From Streptomyces justiciae (GTDB lineage Bacteria > Actinomycetota > Actinomycetes > Streptomycetales > Streptomycetaceae): a stretch of DNA of 64,000 nt. The DNA is taken from NCBI RefSeq assembly GCF_015163075.1, contig NZ_JADDXU010000006.1, positions 434,001 to 498,000 on the forward strand. The letters run 5' to 3'. Shown here piece by piece: positions 17,413-25,391 of the stretch. The position numbers were made by a program, and so were the translations under genes. Within the stretch, counting starts at the first letter, position 1. Every line of letters starts with the position of its first letter. The notes under the pieces are model-generated. The model worked only from the letters and a program-made list of their open reading frames with translations. It was not told where the DNA came from and did no database searches.

Positions 17413-18917
17413 GCGGGCGCTCCCGGTGGAATGAAAGGCAGTCCTTGCGGCGCGCCCGACTCGATGAGCCGCCAGAGCGCGTCGGTGTCCGCGTGCTGTT
17501 CGATCAGGTCGCCGAGCCGGTCGAGCTGCTCCTCGCGCAGCGCGGCGAACGAGGTGTCGGGCGCCGGCACGAACCGGCGGCCCGTGGCGGCGGCCACCTC
17601 GCGCAGGAAGGCCCGCCGGAAGCCGTCCGACTCCAGCGAGCCGTGCCAGTGCGTGCCCCAGGTCTGGCCGACCCGGATGCCGTCGAGGAAGGGGGTCCCT
17701 CCGTGGATGTCGGCGACCCCGTGATGGATCTCGTACCCCGTCACCCGCTCCCCGAGTGCCTCCCCCTCAGGCCGGGTAAGGATCTTCTCGGGGGCGAACC
17801 GAACCCTTAGGGGCAGCACCCCGAGCCCCTCGACATGCCCCTGCCGGCTCTCGACCTCGTCCTCGATGTGCTCGCCGAGTACCTGGAAGCCACCGCAGAT
17901 GCCGAGGACGGGCCGCCCTTCGGCAGCCCTGCGCTTGAGGGCGTCCGCGAGCCCTCGCTCATGCAGCCACTCCAGCGCCCGCACGGTCCCGCGCGTCCCC
18001 GGGATTACCACCAGGTCGGCGTCGGCGAGCTCCTCCGGCCGGTCCACGAACCGCACGACGACTCCGGGTTCGGCAGCGAGCGCGTCGACGTCGGTGAAGT
18101 TGGACATCAACGGGACGGCACACACGGCGACCCGCAACACGTCCTCGCCGACGGGCGGCGCGGTGTTCGACTCCCGCACGGTCCCTCTGAGGGAAACCCG
18201 TAGACCGTCTTCCTCATCGATACCGAGGCCGTGCTGGAAGGGCAGGACGCCGTACGTGCGCCGCCCGGTGAGCCCGTGAAGCATGTCGAGCCCGGGTTCC
18301 AGCAGCGAGACGTCCCCCCGGAACTTGTTGACGAGGAACCCGGCGACCAGCTTCTGGTCCTCCTCCGAGAGCAGCGCGACGGTCCCGAAGAAGGAGGCGA
18401 ACACGCCACCGCGGTCGATGTCCCCGACCACCAGCACCGGAAGCCCGGCATTGCGGGCGATCCCCATGTTGACGATGTCGGTCCGCCGCAGATTGATCTC
18501 GGCCGGGCTGCCGGCCCCCTCACAGATCACCGCGTCATACGTGCCCCGCAGTTCGGCGAGACAGTCGAGCACGGTCCCGAGCAGCTTCTGCTGCCGCCCC
18601 CCGTGATACCCGCGCGCGCTCATCTCACCGACGGGCTTGCCCATCAGCACGACCTGGCTGCTCTGCTCCCCACCGGGCTTGAGCAGCACGGGATTCATGA
18701 GCGCGGTCGGCTCGACCCGACAGGCCTGCGCCTGCATGGCCTGAGCCCGCCCGATCTCCGCACCCTCCCTCGTCACGAACGAATTGAGGGACATGTTCTG
18801 CGCCTTGAAGGGCGCGACCTTGACCCCCTGCCGCACCAGCCACCGGCAGATCCCGGCGGTGACGACACTCTTCCCGGCGTCGGAGGTGGTCCCGGCGACG
18901 AGCAGTCCACCACTCAT
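17409..18917 (-). CDS. cobQ: Cobyric acid synthase CobQ
   Basis: A 502-residue glutamine-dependent amidotransferase that amidates the b, d, e and g side chains of adenosylcobyrinic diamide. It opens with the dethiobiotin synthetase-like nucleotide site GGLLVAGTTSDAGKSVVTAG and has 'VAPFKAQNMSLNSFVT'. The C-terminal glutaminase domain carries the nucleophile Cys in GICGGFQVLG and the triad His late in the sequence (GTHWHGSLE). Full family length. Starts at ATG 18917, overlapping the cobD stop, and is followed by cobN with an ATGA overlap. Confidence 0.96.
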   Translation of the reverse strand: MSGGLLVAGTTSDAGKSVVTAGICRWLVRQGVKVAPFKAQNMSLNSFVTREGAEIGRAQAMQAQACRVEPTALMNPVLLKPGGEQSSQVVLMGKPVGEMSARGYHGGRQQKLLGTVLDCLAELRGTYDAVICEGAGSPAEINLRRTDIVNMGIARNAGLPVLVVGDIDRGGVFASFFGTVALLSEEDQKLVAGFLVNKFRGDVSLLEPGLDMLHGLTGRRTYGVLPFQHGLGIDEEDGLRVSLRGTVRESNTAPPVGEDVLRVAVCAVPLMSNFTDVDALAAEPGVVVRFVDRPEELADADLVVIPGTRGTVRALEWLHERGLADALKRRAAEGRPVLGICGGFQVLGEHIEDEVESRQGHVEGLGVLPLRVRFAPEKILTRPEGEALGERVTGYEIHHGVADIHGGTPFLDGIRVGQTWGTHWHGSLESDGFRRAFLREVAAATGRRFVPAPDTSFAALREEQLDRLGDLIEQHADTDALWRLIESGAPQGLPFIPPGAPA

Positions 18918-19855
18918 GACCTGCGTCCCTTCATGACGAAGCGCGCGGCGACCCCGACGCCGAGCGCGAGCAGCCCGACGCGCCGGGACAGCCGTACGGC
19001 GCGCTCGATGTCGTGGGTGGCGACGGCCCGCCCGGCCTGATTCAGGACGGGCCGGTGCTCGACCCGCCCTCCGTACGACAAGGTCCCCCCGAGCCGCACC
19101 CCGAGCGCCCCCGCGAACGAGGCCTCGACGGGCCCGGCGTTGGGACTCGGATGCTTGCCGGCGTCCGCCCGCCAGGCGCGCACGGCACTGCGCGGATCAC
19201 CACCGGTCACGGTCGCGAGTACGGCGGTGAGCCGCGCCCCCGGCCAGCCGGCGAGGTCGTCGAGCCGGGCCGAGGCCCATCCGTACCGCCGGTACCGCTC
19301 GGACTTGTGCCCGACCATGGCGTCGAGGGTGTTGACGGCCCGGAACCCGAGCAGCCCCGGCACACCACCGACGGCCCCCCACACGAGCGCGCCCACGACG
19401 GCGTCGGAGGTGTTCTCGGCGACGGACTCGACGACGGCCCGGGCGATCCCGTCGGCATCGAGGGCCTGCGGATCACGCCCGCACAGATGCGGCAGCCGAG
19501 CACGAGCGCCCTCGACATCACCCGCCTCCAAGGCCCGCCCGATGCCCCGCGCCTCCCGCGCGAGCGAGGTTCCCCCGACGACGGCCCAGGTGGCGGCGCC
19601 GGTCAGCACGACGGAGGCGATACGGGAAGGACGTACGACTCTCTGCGCGAGGGCACCCAGCCCCACGGCACCCCCGACACACACGGTGGTGTGCAGCGCC
19701 CCCCACCCACGGTGGTCGCGCCATAGCACCTTTTCCACGGCACCGGCGGCCCGCCCGAACGCGGCGACCGGATGCCCCCGGCGCGGATCACCGAGCAGCA
19801 GATCCCCGACGAGCCCGGCGGCGGCGCCGTACGCGAAGACGCGATCGGCACACAT
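18914..19855 (-). CDS. cobD: Adenosylcobinamide-phosphate synthase CobD/CbiB
   Basis: A 313-residue membrane protein that joins the aminopropanol (phosphate) arm to adenosylcobyric acid. It shows the family opening 'GLVGDLLLGDPRRGHPVAAFG', several hydrophobic segments, and the conserved region 'ESVAENTSDAVVGALVWG', 'NTLDAMVGHKSERYRRYGWASARLDDL' and 'SPNAGPVEASFAGALGVRLGG'. It is the first gene after the cobalamin riboswitch and overlaps cobQ by four bases, so it leads the seven-gene unit. Confidence 0.95.
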   Translation of the reverse strand: MCADRVFAYGAAAGLVGDLLLGDPRRGHPVAAFGRAAGAVEKVLWRDHRGWGALHTTVCVGGAVGLGALAQRVVRPSRIASVVLTGAATWAVVGGTSLAREARGIGRALEAGDVEGARARLPHLCGRDPQALDADGIARAVVESVAENTSDAVVGALVWGAVGGVPGLLGFRAVNTLDAMVGHKSERYRRYGWASARLDDLAGWPGARLTAVLATVTGGDPRSAVRAWRADAGKHPSPNAGPVEASFAGALGVRLGGTLSYGGRVEHRPVLNQAGRAVATHDIERAVRLSRRVGLLALGVGVAARFVMKGRRS

Positions 19856-19948
19856 CGGCTCAGCCGGCCGTGGGGTCGGGCAGCGACCTGGTGGCTGTCC
19901 GGGTGCTGTACCTCAAACGGCAGGCGAGCATGGCGATATGTCCTCACT

Positions 19949-20105
19949 CAGGGTGTCCACGCCCTGGTTCGACGAGACCGGCGGTGGGAGTTCCTGGCTC
20001 CCGGGGCTACCTACCCCGGTGACAGTGGCGGGACCGCGCCGGATTCACACCGGACTTCCTCCCTGGCCGCCGTACTTGGCCCCGGCAGTCCACCACGCCC
20101 CCGGA
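19949..20105 (-). promoter_or_regulatory. Cobalamin (B12) riboswitch upstream of cobD
   Basis: On the minus strand the leader reads through the strongly conserved aptamer elements: GGTGTGAATCCGG (20051-20039), GCGGTCCCGCCACTGTCA (20037-20020), and a B12-box region AGCCAGGAACTCC...CACCGCCGGTCT ending near 19973. A short hairpin follows directly (arms 19949-19955 and 19960-19966, CAGGGTG/CGCCCTG), a candidate expression platform; about 90 bases then separate it from the cobD ATG. Adenosylcobalamin binding should lower expression of the downstream B12 genes. Outer boundaries are approximate. Confidence 0.95.
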
Positions 20106-20204
20106 AGACCCGTCAACTCGCTGTTGACCTGCGAGAGCGGAGTGTGCAGAACCCCACATCGGCGGGGCGACGCGGACCTGGAACGTGGGGTCGGGAACGC
20201 GAAA

Positions 20205-20249
20205 GCGCCCTGTTCCGTAACCCCCTTCAGGGGGCCCGGAACAGGGCGC
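20205..20249. terminator. Strong bidirectional stem-loop terminator
   Basis: Thirteen-base perfect arms GCGCCCTGTTCCG (20205-20217) and CGGAACAGGGCGC (20237-20249), with an inner CCCCC/GGGGG extension in the loop. It lies just after the minus-strand gene ending at 20270 and before the cobalamin riboswitch, insulating the two units. Only short T runs flank it, as is common in Streptomyces. Confidence 0.85.
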
Positions 20250-20269
20250 GAAAATCGTCGAGGCGGGTG

Positions 20270-20491
20270 TTACGCCACGATCAGATAGATGCCGTACCCC
20301 ACCGCCGCCGCGCACGCGGCGAAGCAGGCGTACGCGCCGGTCACGGCCAGCGCCGCCGAGCCGCCCGCGGCCGAGGCCCGTTCCTGGCGGGACAGGCCCA
20401 TGATGCCGAGGGTGAAGAGGGCCACGAGGGCGACGGTGACGACGAGGCTGACGCCGAAGACGGAGCCCAGTGCTTGCCAGTCGATCTTCAT
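20270..20491 (-). CDS. Small two-helix membrane protein
   Basis: A 73-residue protein of unknown function. It has two hydrophobic segments (about residues 10-32 and 45-70) separated by a short basic stretch with RQER, so both ends may lie on the same side of the membrane. It is encoded 25 bases after the PiT transporter gene, in the same direction, and before a strong terminator, so it is probably co-transcribed with the transporter. No motif points to an activity; an accessory role to the transporter is a guess. Confidence 0.75.
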   Translation of the reverse strand: MKIDWQALGSVFGVSLVVTVALVALFTLGIMGLSRQERASAAGGSAALAVTGAYACFAACAAAVGYGIYLIVA

Positions 20492-20516
20492 GTTGCTTGC
20501 TTTCCTTCGCTGGGAC

Positions 20517-21761
20517 TCAGACCGCGGCCGCCGGCGGCGCCGCCGGCTCCGTGGTGGCCGCTGCCGGTGCCGGGATCGTGGCGCTCAGGTCGTCCGCCAC
20601 CGTGCCCGCCGGGGGCGGAGTCACGGCCGCGATCGCCGTGGTGACCACGCCGGCCGGCTCGTCGGTGTCGTTGACGTTCGACGCGTCCACGACCTCACGG
20701 CGCGAGATCTTCCAGATGGCCGCGCTGGACGCGATCAGGAAGACCGCGACGACCGCCGTACCCCAGTCGCCGAGGTCGCACACGGACTCGGCCAGCGCAC
20801 CCACCAGGGCGGCCGCCGGGAGCGTGAGACCCCACGCCACGAACATCCGCGTCGCCGTCGACCAGCGGACCACGCCGCCCTTGCGGCCGAGACCCGCGCC
20901 CATCACCGAACCGGAGACGGAGTGCGTGGTGGAGAGGGAGAAACCGAGGTGCGAGGAGGCCAGGATGACCGTCGCCGCGCTGGTCTGGGCGGCGAAGCCC
21001 TGCTGCGGCTGGAGGTCGGTCAGGCCCTTGCCCATCGTGCGGATGATGCGCCAGCCGCCCAGGTACGTGCCGAGCGCGATGGCCAGACCCGCGGAGAGGA
21101 TGACCCAGGTGGGCGGGTCGGAGTCGGGCGCGACGGCGCCGCCGGCGACGAGGGCCAGGGTGATGATGCCCATCGTCTTCTGCGCGTCGTTCGTGCCGTG
21201 GGCGAGGGAGACCAGGCCGGCCGAGGCGATCTGGCCCGCGCGGAAGCCCTTGGCGGCCGACTTGCCGTCCGCCTTCTTGCCGAGGGAATAGGAGAGCCGG
21301 GTGGCCAGCATGGCCGCGATGCCCGCGACCAGCGGGGCCGCGATCGCCGGGATCAGGACCTTGGTGACCAGGACGTCACCGTGGACCGCGCCCGTGCCCG
21401 CCGAAGCGATGGTGGCGCCTATCAGACCGCCCATGAGGGCGTGCGAGGAGCTGGAGGGGAGTCCGACCAGCCAGGTCAGCAGGTTCCAGAGGATCGCGCC
21501 CACCAGGGCCGCGAAGATCACCTCAGGACGTATGCCGCTCTCGTCGACGAGACCCTTGGAGATCGTGTTGGCGACCTCCACGGAGAGGAAGGCGCCCACA
21601 AGGTTGAGCGCGGCGGACATGGCCACCGCGACCTTGGGCTTGAGTGCACCGGTCGAGATGGTCGTGGCCATCGCGTTGGCGGTGTCGTGAAAACCGTTCG
21701 TGAAATCGAACGCAAGTGCGGTTACCACCACAATCGCGAGGATCAGCGAGAAGTTTTCCAT
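20517..21761 (-). CDS. pitH2: PiT family inorganic phosphate transporter
   Basis: A 414-residue low-affinity phosphate (metal-phosphate symport) permease. Both PiT signature repeats are visible: FDFTNGFHDTANAMA near residue 19 and SLAHGTNDAQKTMG near residue 190, each within hydrophobic segments. The C-terminal 60 residues are hydrophilic and Ala/Pro-rich. The start ATG at 21761 sits about 52 bases from a PHO box, which predicts activation by PhoP on phosphate limitation. In S. coelicolor the equivalent position holds pitH2, reported as PhoP-controlled; the symbol is given on that basis. Confidence 0.93.
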   Translation of the reverse strand: MENFSLILAIVVVTALAFDFTNGFHDTANAMATTISTGALKPKVAVAMSAALNLVGAFLSVEVANTISKGLVDESGIRPEVIFAALVGAILWNLLTWLVGLPSSSSHALMGGLIGATIASAGTGAVHGDVLVTKVLIPAIAAPLVAGIAAMLATRLSYSLGKKADGKSAAKGFRAGQIASAGLVSLAHGTNDAQKTMGIITLALVAGGAVAPDSDPPTWVILSAGLAIALGTYLGGWRIIRTMGKGLTDLQPQQGFAAQTSAATVILASSHLGFSLSTTHSVSGSVMGAGLGRKGGVVRWSTATRMFVAWGLTLPAAALVGALAESVCDLGDWGTAVVAVFLIASSAAIWKISRREVVDASNVNDTDEPAGVVTTAIAAVTPPPAGTVADDLSATIPAPAAATTEPAAPPAAAV

Positions 21762-21813
21762 TTACCCAGGCAATCGTTCGAGCGTCATTGGCTCGTTGAA
21801 CGTAGGTAACCAG

Positions 21814-21831
21814 GGTGAACGGAAGATGAAC
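21814..21831 (-). promoter_or_regulatory. PHO box (PhoP-binding direct repeats) upstream of pitH2
   Basis: On the minus strand two direct-repeat units, GTTCATC (21831-21825) and GTTCACC (21820-21814), start exactly 11 bases apart, the spacing of Streptomyces PhoP boxes (consensus GTTCACC). A weaker third unit (GTTACCT) follows. The site ends about 52 bases before the transporter start codon, suitable for activation. Confidence 0.85.
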
Positions 21832-21915
21832 TGAGGCGGGCCGCACGGTGTCCGGAACCGAGGGTTTTCCCTCCGATGTCGACGGCACCCACCGCGCGGC
21901 CCGTGCACCGCACGG

Positions 21916-22665
21916 TCACGAGCCCCGGGCGAACTTCCTCAGTTGTGCCGCCGAGCCGTTGAAGAGATTCTGATCACCCGGCAGGCCGCCGCTGTTGTCG
22001 TACTGCCAGATCGTCCAGTACGACCATCCGTTCGGCAGTGATCCGGCGTCCGCCGTGTTGTAGCGGGCCACCCACAGCGCGTGATTCGCGGCGAAGGCGC
22101 GGCTGCCGCCGGTGCAGACGTTCCACCAATGGGCGGTCGTGTAGATCACCGGGCGCCGGCCGGTGAGCCGCTTGACCTCGTTGCTGAAGGACTTGATCCA
22201 GTTGACCATCGCGGCCTTCTTCAGGCCGTAGCACCGGTGCTTGGCGTCGTACGGGTTGTATTCGATGTCGAGCGCCGGCGGCAGAGTCCAGCCGTCCGCG
22301 CTCCAGCCGCCGCCGTTGTTCACGAAGTACTGCGCCTGCGCCTTGCCCGACGACTTGTCCGGCAGTGCGAAGTGGTACGCGCCGCGGATGAGTCCCGCGT
22401 TGCGCGAGCCGTTGTACTGCTGGTCGAAGTACGGGTTGCGATAGGTCCGGCCCTCGGTCGCCTTGACGTAGACGAACCTGGCGCCCTTGCTCTTCGCGCT
22501 CTGCCAGTTGACGTTCTTCTGGTGCGAGGAGACGTCGTGCCCCTTCGGCTTGCCCGCCGCCGCGGCCGGGAACTCGGCCAGTGCGGTGCCCGAGAGGGCG
22601 AGCGCGGCCACGGAGGCCGCGAGGACGCGGCCGCGATGACGGGACGGTTTGCGATCACGAGCCAT
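21916..22665 (-). CDS. Secreted GH25 family lysozyme (muramidase)
   Basis: A 249-residue secreted peptidoglycan hydrolase. An N-terminal signal peptide (basic RDRKPSRHRGR, hydrophobic core, AAAAGKP cleavage region) is followed by a GH25 catalytic domain: 'KGHDVSSHQKNVNW' holds the conserved Asp, 'FVYVKATEGRTYRNPYF', 'PPALDIEYNP' holds the Asp/Glu pair, and 'GWSYWTIWQYDNSGG' ends the barrel. It should cut the MurNAc-GlcNAc bond. No cell-wall-binding repeat is present. The ATG at 22665 is preceded by GGGGGGAAAT; the upstream GTG adds residues before the signal peptide and is not used. Confidence 0.93.
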   Translation of the reverse strand: MARDRKPSRHRGRVLAASVAALALSGTALAEFPAAAAGKPKGHDVSSHQKNVNWQSAKSKGARFVYVKATEGRTYRNPYFDQQYNGSRNAGLIRGAYHFALPDKSSGKAQAQYFVNNGGGWSADGWTLPPALDIEYNPYDAKHRCYGLKKAAMVNWIKSFSNEVKRLTGRRPVIYTTAHWWNVCTGGSRAFAANHALWVARYNTADAGSLPNGWSYWTIWQYDNSGGLPGDQNLFNGSAAQLRKFARGS

Positions 22666-22863
22666 ATTTCCCCCCGGAATGGCGACGTGCACGACAAATC
22701 AGGCAGCGAGATTACTGGAAGATCAGGGAACGCTCGGTGATGTCTGGCCAAGCTGCGCAAGAGGGTGATGTATCCGTATATGCGCACTTCCGGACGCCGT
22801 GCCTCCGCCCTAAAGTGCCCCGGCCCGGCGTTACGTCGGAGCCGCGCCTGGCAGGATCGCGGC

Positions 22864-23595
22864 ATGGCTGAGCAGCGGCAGGAGCAGCGGGACGGACGGG
22901 ACGCCCGGGAGGACGCGCGGACCGTGGGCGAACCGTGGGGGCGCGGTGTGCGCGACGAGGAGGCCCGCGCCTGGGAGCAGCTCGTCGCCACCGCCCGCCG
23001 CACCGTCACCGACGGACTCGTCGTCGGCACCTCCGGCAACGTCTCCGTCCGCGTCGGCGACACCGTGCTGGTCACGCCGTCAGGAGTGCCGTACGACCGG
23101 CTGACGCCGGACGACGTCACCGGCGTCGACCTCGACGGCCGGCAGGTCCTCGGCAGCCTGGTCCCGACCAGCGAACTGCCCATGCATCTCGCCGTCTACC
23201 ACTCCACCGGCGCCCGCGCCGTCGTCCACACCCACGCCGTCCACGCGACGGCCGTCTCCACGCTCGTGCCGGAGCTCCCCGCGGTCCACTACATGTCCGG
23301 CGCGCTCGGCGGCGCCGTCCGGGTTGCCCCGTATGCGACGTACGGCACCGAGGAGTTGGCCGAGAACATGCTCCACGCCCTCGCCGACCGCACCGCCTGC
23401 CTCCTCCAGAACCACGGCACGATCGCCTACGGCAACACCCTCGACCAGGCCTTCGACCGCACCGCTCAACTGGAGTGGATGTGCCACCTGTGGCTGACGG
23501 CCTCGTCGGTACCGGGCCTGACCCCGACCCTGTTGTCGGAGGAACAGGTGGCCGAGGCGGGGGAGAAGCTACGGGGGTACGGCCAGCGCGGGTGA
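22864..23595 (+). CDS. Class II aldolase/adducin family protein
   Basis: A 243-residue protein of the fuculose-phosphate aldolase group. The zinc-binding/active-site elements are present: 'GLVVGTSGNVSVRVGD', 'LGSLVPTSELPMHLAVYHSTGARAVVHTHAVHATAVS' with the HxH metal ligands, and 'LLQNHGTIAYGNTLDQAFDRTAQLEWMC' with the third His. It likely cleaves a sugar phosphate or a related keto compound; the exact substrate is unknown. The first 35 residues are hydrophilic and Arg/Glu-rich and may be an extension. It is transcribed divergently from the lysozyme gene. Confidence 0.88.
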   Translation: MAEQRQEQRDGRDAREDARTVGEPWGRGVRDEEARAWEQLVATARRTVTDGLVVGTSGNVSVRVGDTVLVTPSGVPYDRLTPDDVTGVDLDGRQVLGSLVPTSELPMHLAVYHSTGARAVVHTHAVHATAVSTLVPELPAVHYMSGALGGAVRVAPYATYGTEELAENMLHALADRTACLLQNHGTIAYGNTLDQAFDRTAQLEWMCHLWLTASSVPGLTPTLLSEEQVAEAGEKLRGYGQRG

Positions 23596-24105
23596 CATAT
23601 GGCCGCCAGGGACATCGACGGCTCCTGACGCCCACCGCGACGGCGCCTGGCTGGGACGGTGCCTGGCCGGGACGGCAGCCCGCCGGGACTGTGCCCGGGC
23701 CGGGTCGGCACCCGCCACGACGGCACGCCGCCGCGCCTGCGCCCTGCCGCGAAGGCGCCCCGCCGGGTCGGTGCCCCCCGCTGCCACGGCCTCCCGCCCC
23801 CTCGGAGCCCCGCCACAACGCACCTGTCCGGCGCCAACGGACCCGCCCGGATCGTCGGCAACGCGCCCTGCCCACCCGCGCCGCCGACAACGCATGTCAG
23901 CCCGGCCGTATCGAACCCGCCCGGATCGTCGGCAACGCACCCAGCCCGGCCGTACCGCCCCCGCCCGCACAGTCGGCAACGCACCCCAGCCCGGCCGTAC
24001 CCACCCCGCCCGCGCCACCCACAACGCACCCCCACCCGCCACCGACCATCACCCTCACCCGCCCTCCCACTGGCCCCCACCCCCCTCCACCCGGACACTG
24101 GACGG
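23596..24105. repeat. Gene-free stretch with degenerate ~44-base tandem repeats
   Basis: No credible gene lies here. The sequence is very GC- and C-rich on the plus strand, and frames stay open only because stops are rare. Copies of a unit beginning CAACGC start at 23816, 23859, 23888, 23933, 23977 and 24022 (steps 43, 29, 45, 44, 45), typically continuing CCAGCCCGGCCGTACC then CCCGCCCG. The copies are imperfect. The region runs up to the start of the next gene. Confidence 0.75.
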
Positions 24106-25233
24106 GTGCGCACTGTCAAAGCGACGGCCGCCGCCGTCACCGTGGCCCTGGCCGCCGGAGCCGCGAGCGTTGCCGCCGGGCGGCTCGCCAGCGATGCCGC
24201 TCTCAAGGCGCCCCCCGGCCGGCCCCTGCCCAGCGAACCCCGGCTCACCGTGCACGCCACGGCCGCCGGCCAGATCGCCCTGACCCGGGACCTCGCCGCC
24301 CTGCGCCCCGGCACGTACGGCCTCGCCGGCGACGGTGTCCACGCGGTCGTCGGCCCCGTCCTCGGCACCGCGTCCCACTCCGCCGACACCGTCGTACGCC
24401 GCCTCGAACGCGTCACGCACGGCACCCTGGAGCCCGGCGACAAGGTGTGGTTCACCTCCAACGTCCACACCGGCGACCCACGCTCCGCCCTCGGCCTCGA
24501 CCACGCCGACGTCGACATTCCCGGCGAACTCGGCACCCTGCCCGCGTGGTTCGTGCCCGGCGTCCGCGACACCTGGGTCATCGCCGTGCACGGCCTCGGC
24601 GCCACCCGCGAACTCTCCATGAACGTCATGCAGTTCCTCGTCGACCGGCGCTTCCCGGTGCTCGCCCTCGGCTACCGCGGCGACCCCGGCGCACCCCGGC
24701 AGCCCGACGGCCTCAACCACCTCGGCGAGACCGAGTGGCGCGACCTGGACGCCGCGATCCGCCACGCCCTCCGCAACGGCGCCCGGAACGTCGTCCTGCA
24801 CGGCTGGTCCACCGGCGCCACCATGGCCCTGCGCGCCGCCGCCCACTCCGGCGTCCGCGAGCGCATCAAGGGCCTGATCCTGGACTCCCCGGTGCTCAGC
24901 TGGGAGACCACCCTGCGCGCCCTCGCCTCGGCCCGCCGCACCCCGGGCGCCCTGCTGCCCCTCGCCGTCCGCGCCGCCCAGGGCCGCACCGGACTGCACG
25001 GCGACCGCCTCGCCGAAGCCGTCGACCCCGACCTGCTCAAGGTGCCCACCCTGATCCTGCACGGCCCGGACGACACCGTCGCCCCCTGGGCCCTCTCCCG
25101 CCGCCTCGCCGCCACCCGCCCCAACCTCGTCGCCCTCCACACCGTCCCGCACGCCCCGCACGGAGCCATGTGGAACGCCGACCCGACGGGCTACGAAGAG
25201 GCGCTCCGCCGCTTCCTGACGCCGCTGATGTAA
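24106..25233 (+). CDS. Alpha/beta hydrolase with N-terminal signal anchor
   Basis: A 375-residue protein. Residues about 4-25 form a signal peptide or membrane anchor (VTVALAAGAASVAAG). The hydrolase domain from about residue 145 has the oxyanion stretch 'VIAVHGLGATRELSM', the nucleophile elbow HGWSTGATMAL (GxSxG), the acid in 'ILHGPDDTVAPW', and a late His in 'VPHAPHGAMWN'. It is probably an exported esterase or peptidase-like enzyme; substrate unknown. I use the GTG at 24106, because the longer open frame back to 23659 only reads the C-rich repeat block. Confidence 0.85.
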   Translation: MRTVKATAAAVTVALAAGAASVAAGRLASDAALKAPPGRPLPSEPRLTVHATAAGQIALTRDLAALRPGTYGLAGDGVHAVVGPVLGTASHSADTVVRRLERVTHGTLEPGDKVWFTSNVHTGDPRSALGLDHADVDIPGELGTLPAWFVPGVRDTWVIAVHGLGATRELSMNVMQFLVDRRFPVLALGYRGDPGAPRQPDGLNHLGETEWRDLDAAIRHALRNGARNVVLHGWSTGATMALRAAAHSGVRERIKGLILDSPVLSWETTLRALASARRTPGALLPLAVRAAQGRTGLHGDRLAEAVDPDLLKVPTLILHGPDDTVAPWALSRRLAATRPNLVALHTVPHAPHGAMWNADPTGYEEALRRFLTPLM

Positions 25234-25391
25234 CGGCGTACGCCGCCGGTCGCGAAGGTTCCGTTTAAGGCCGTACCACTGGCCTGATCCCGGTCCCCGA
25301 CCGCCCGCCGCGACCCGTGCGTTGGCCATCCCCGTAGCCCGCCGTTACATTCCGTTTGGGTTTTCGGACCGTCAACCGGAAGACTGCACCC

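Noticed and set aside
23816..24040. CRISPR array
   Set aside because: Units are degenerate and contiguous, with no identical repeats or unique spacers.
22935..25268. 777-residue plus-strand frame
   Set aside because: Arg/Pro-rich shadow of aldolase and hydrolase genes and the C-rich repeats; no domain.
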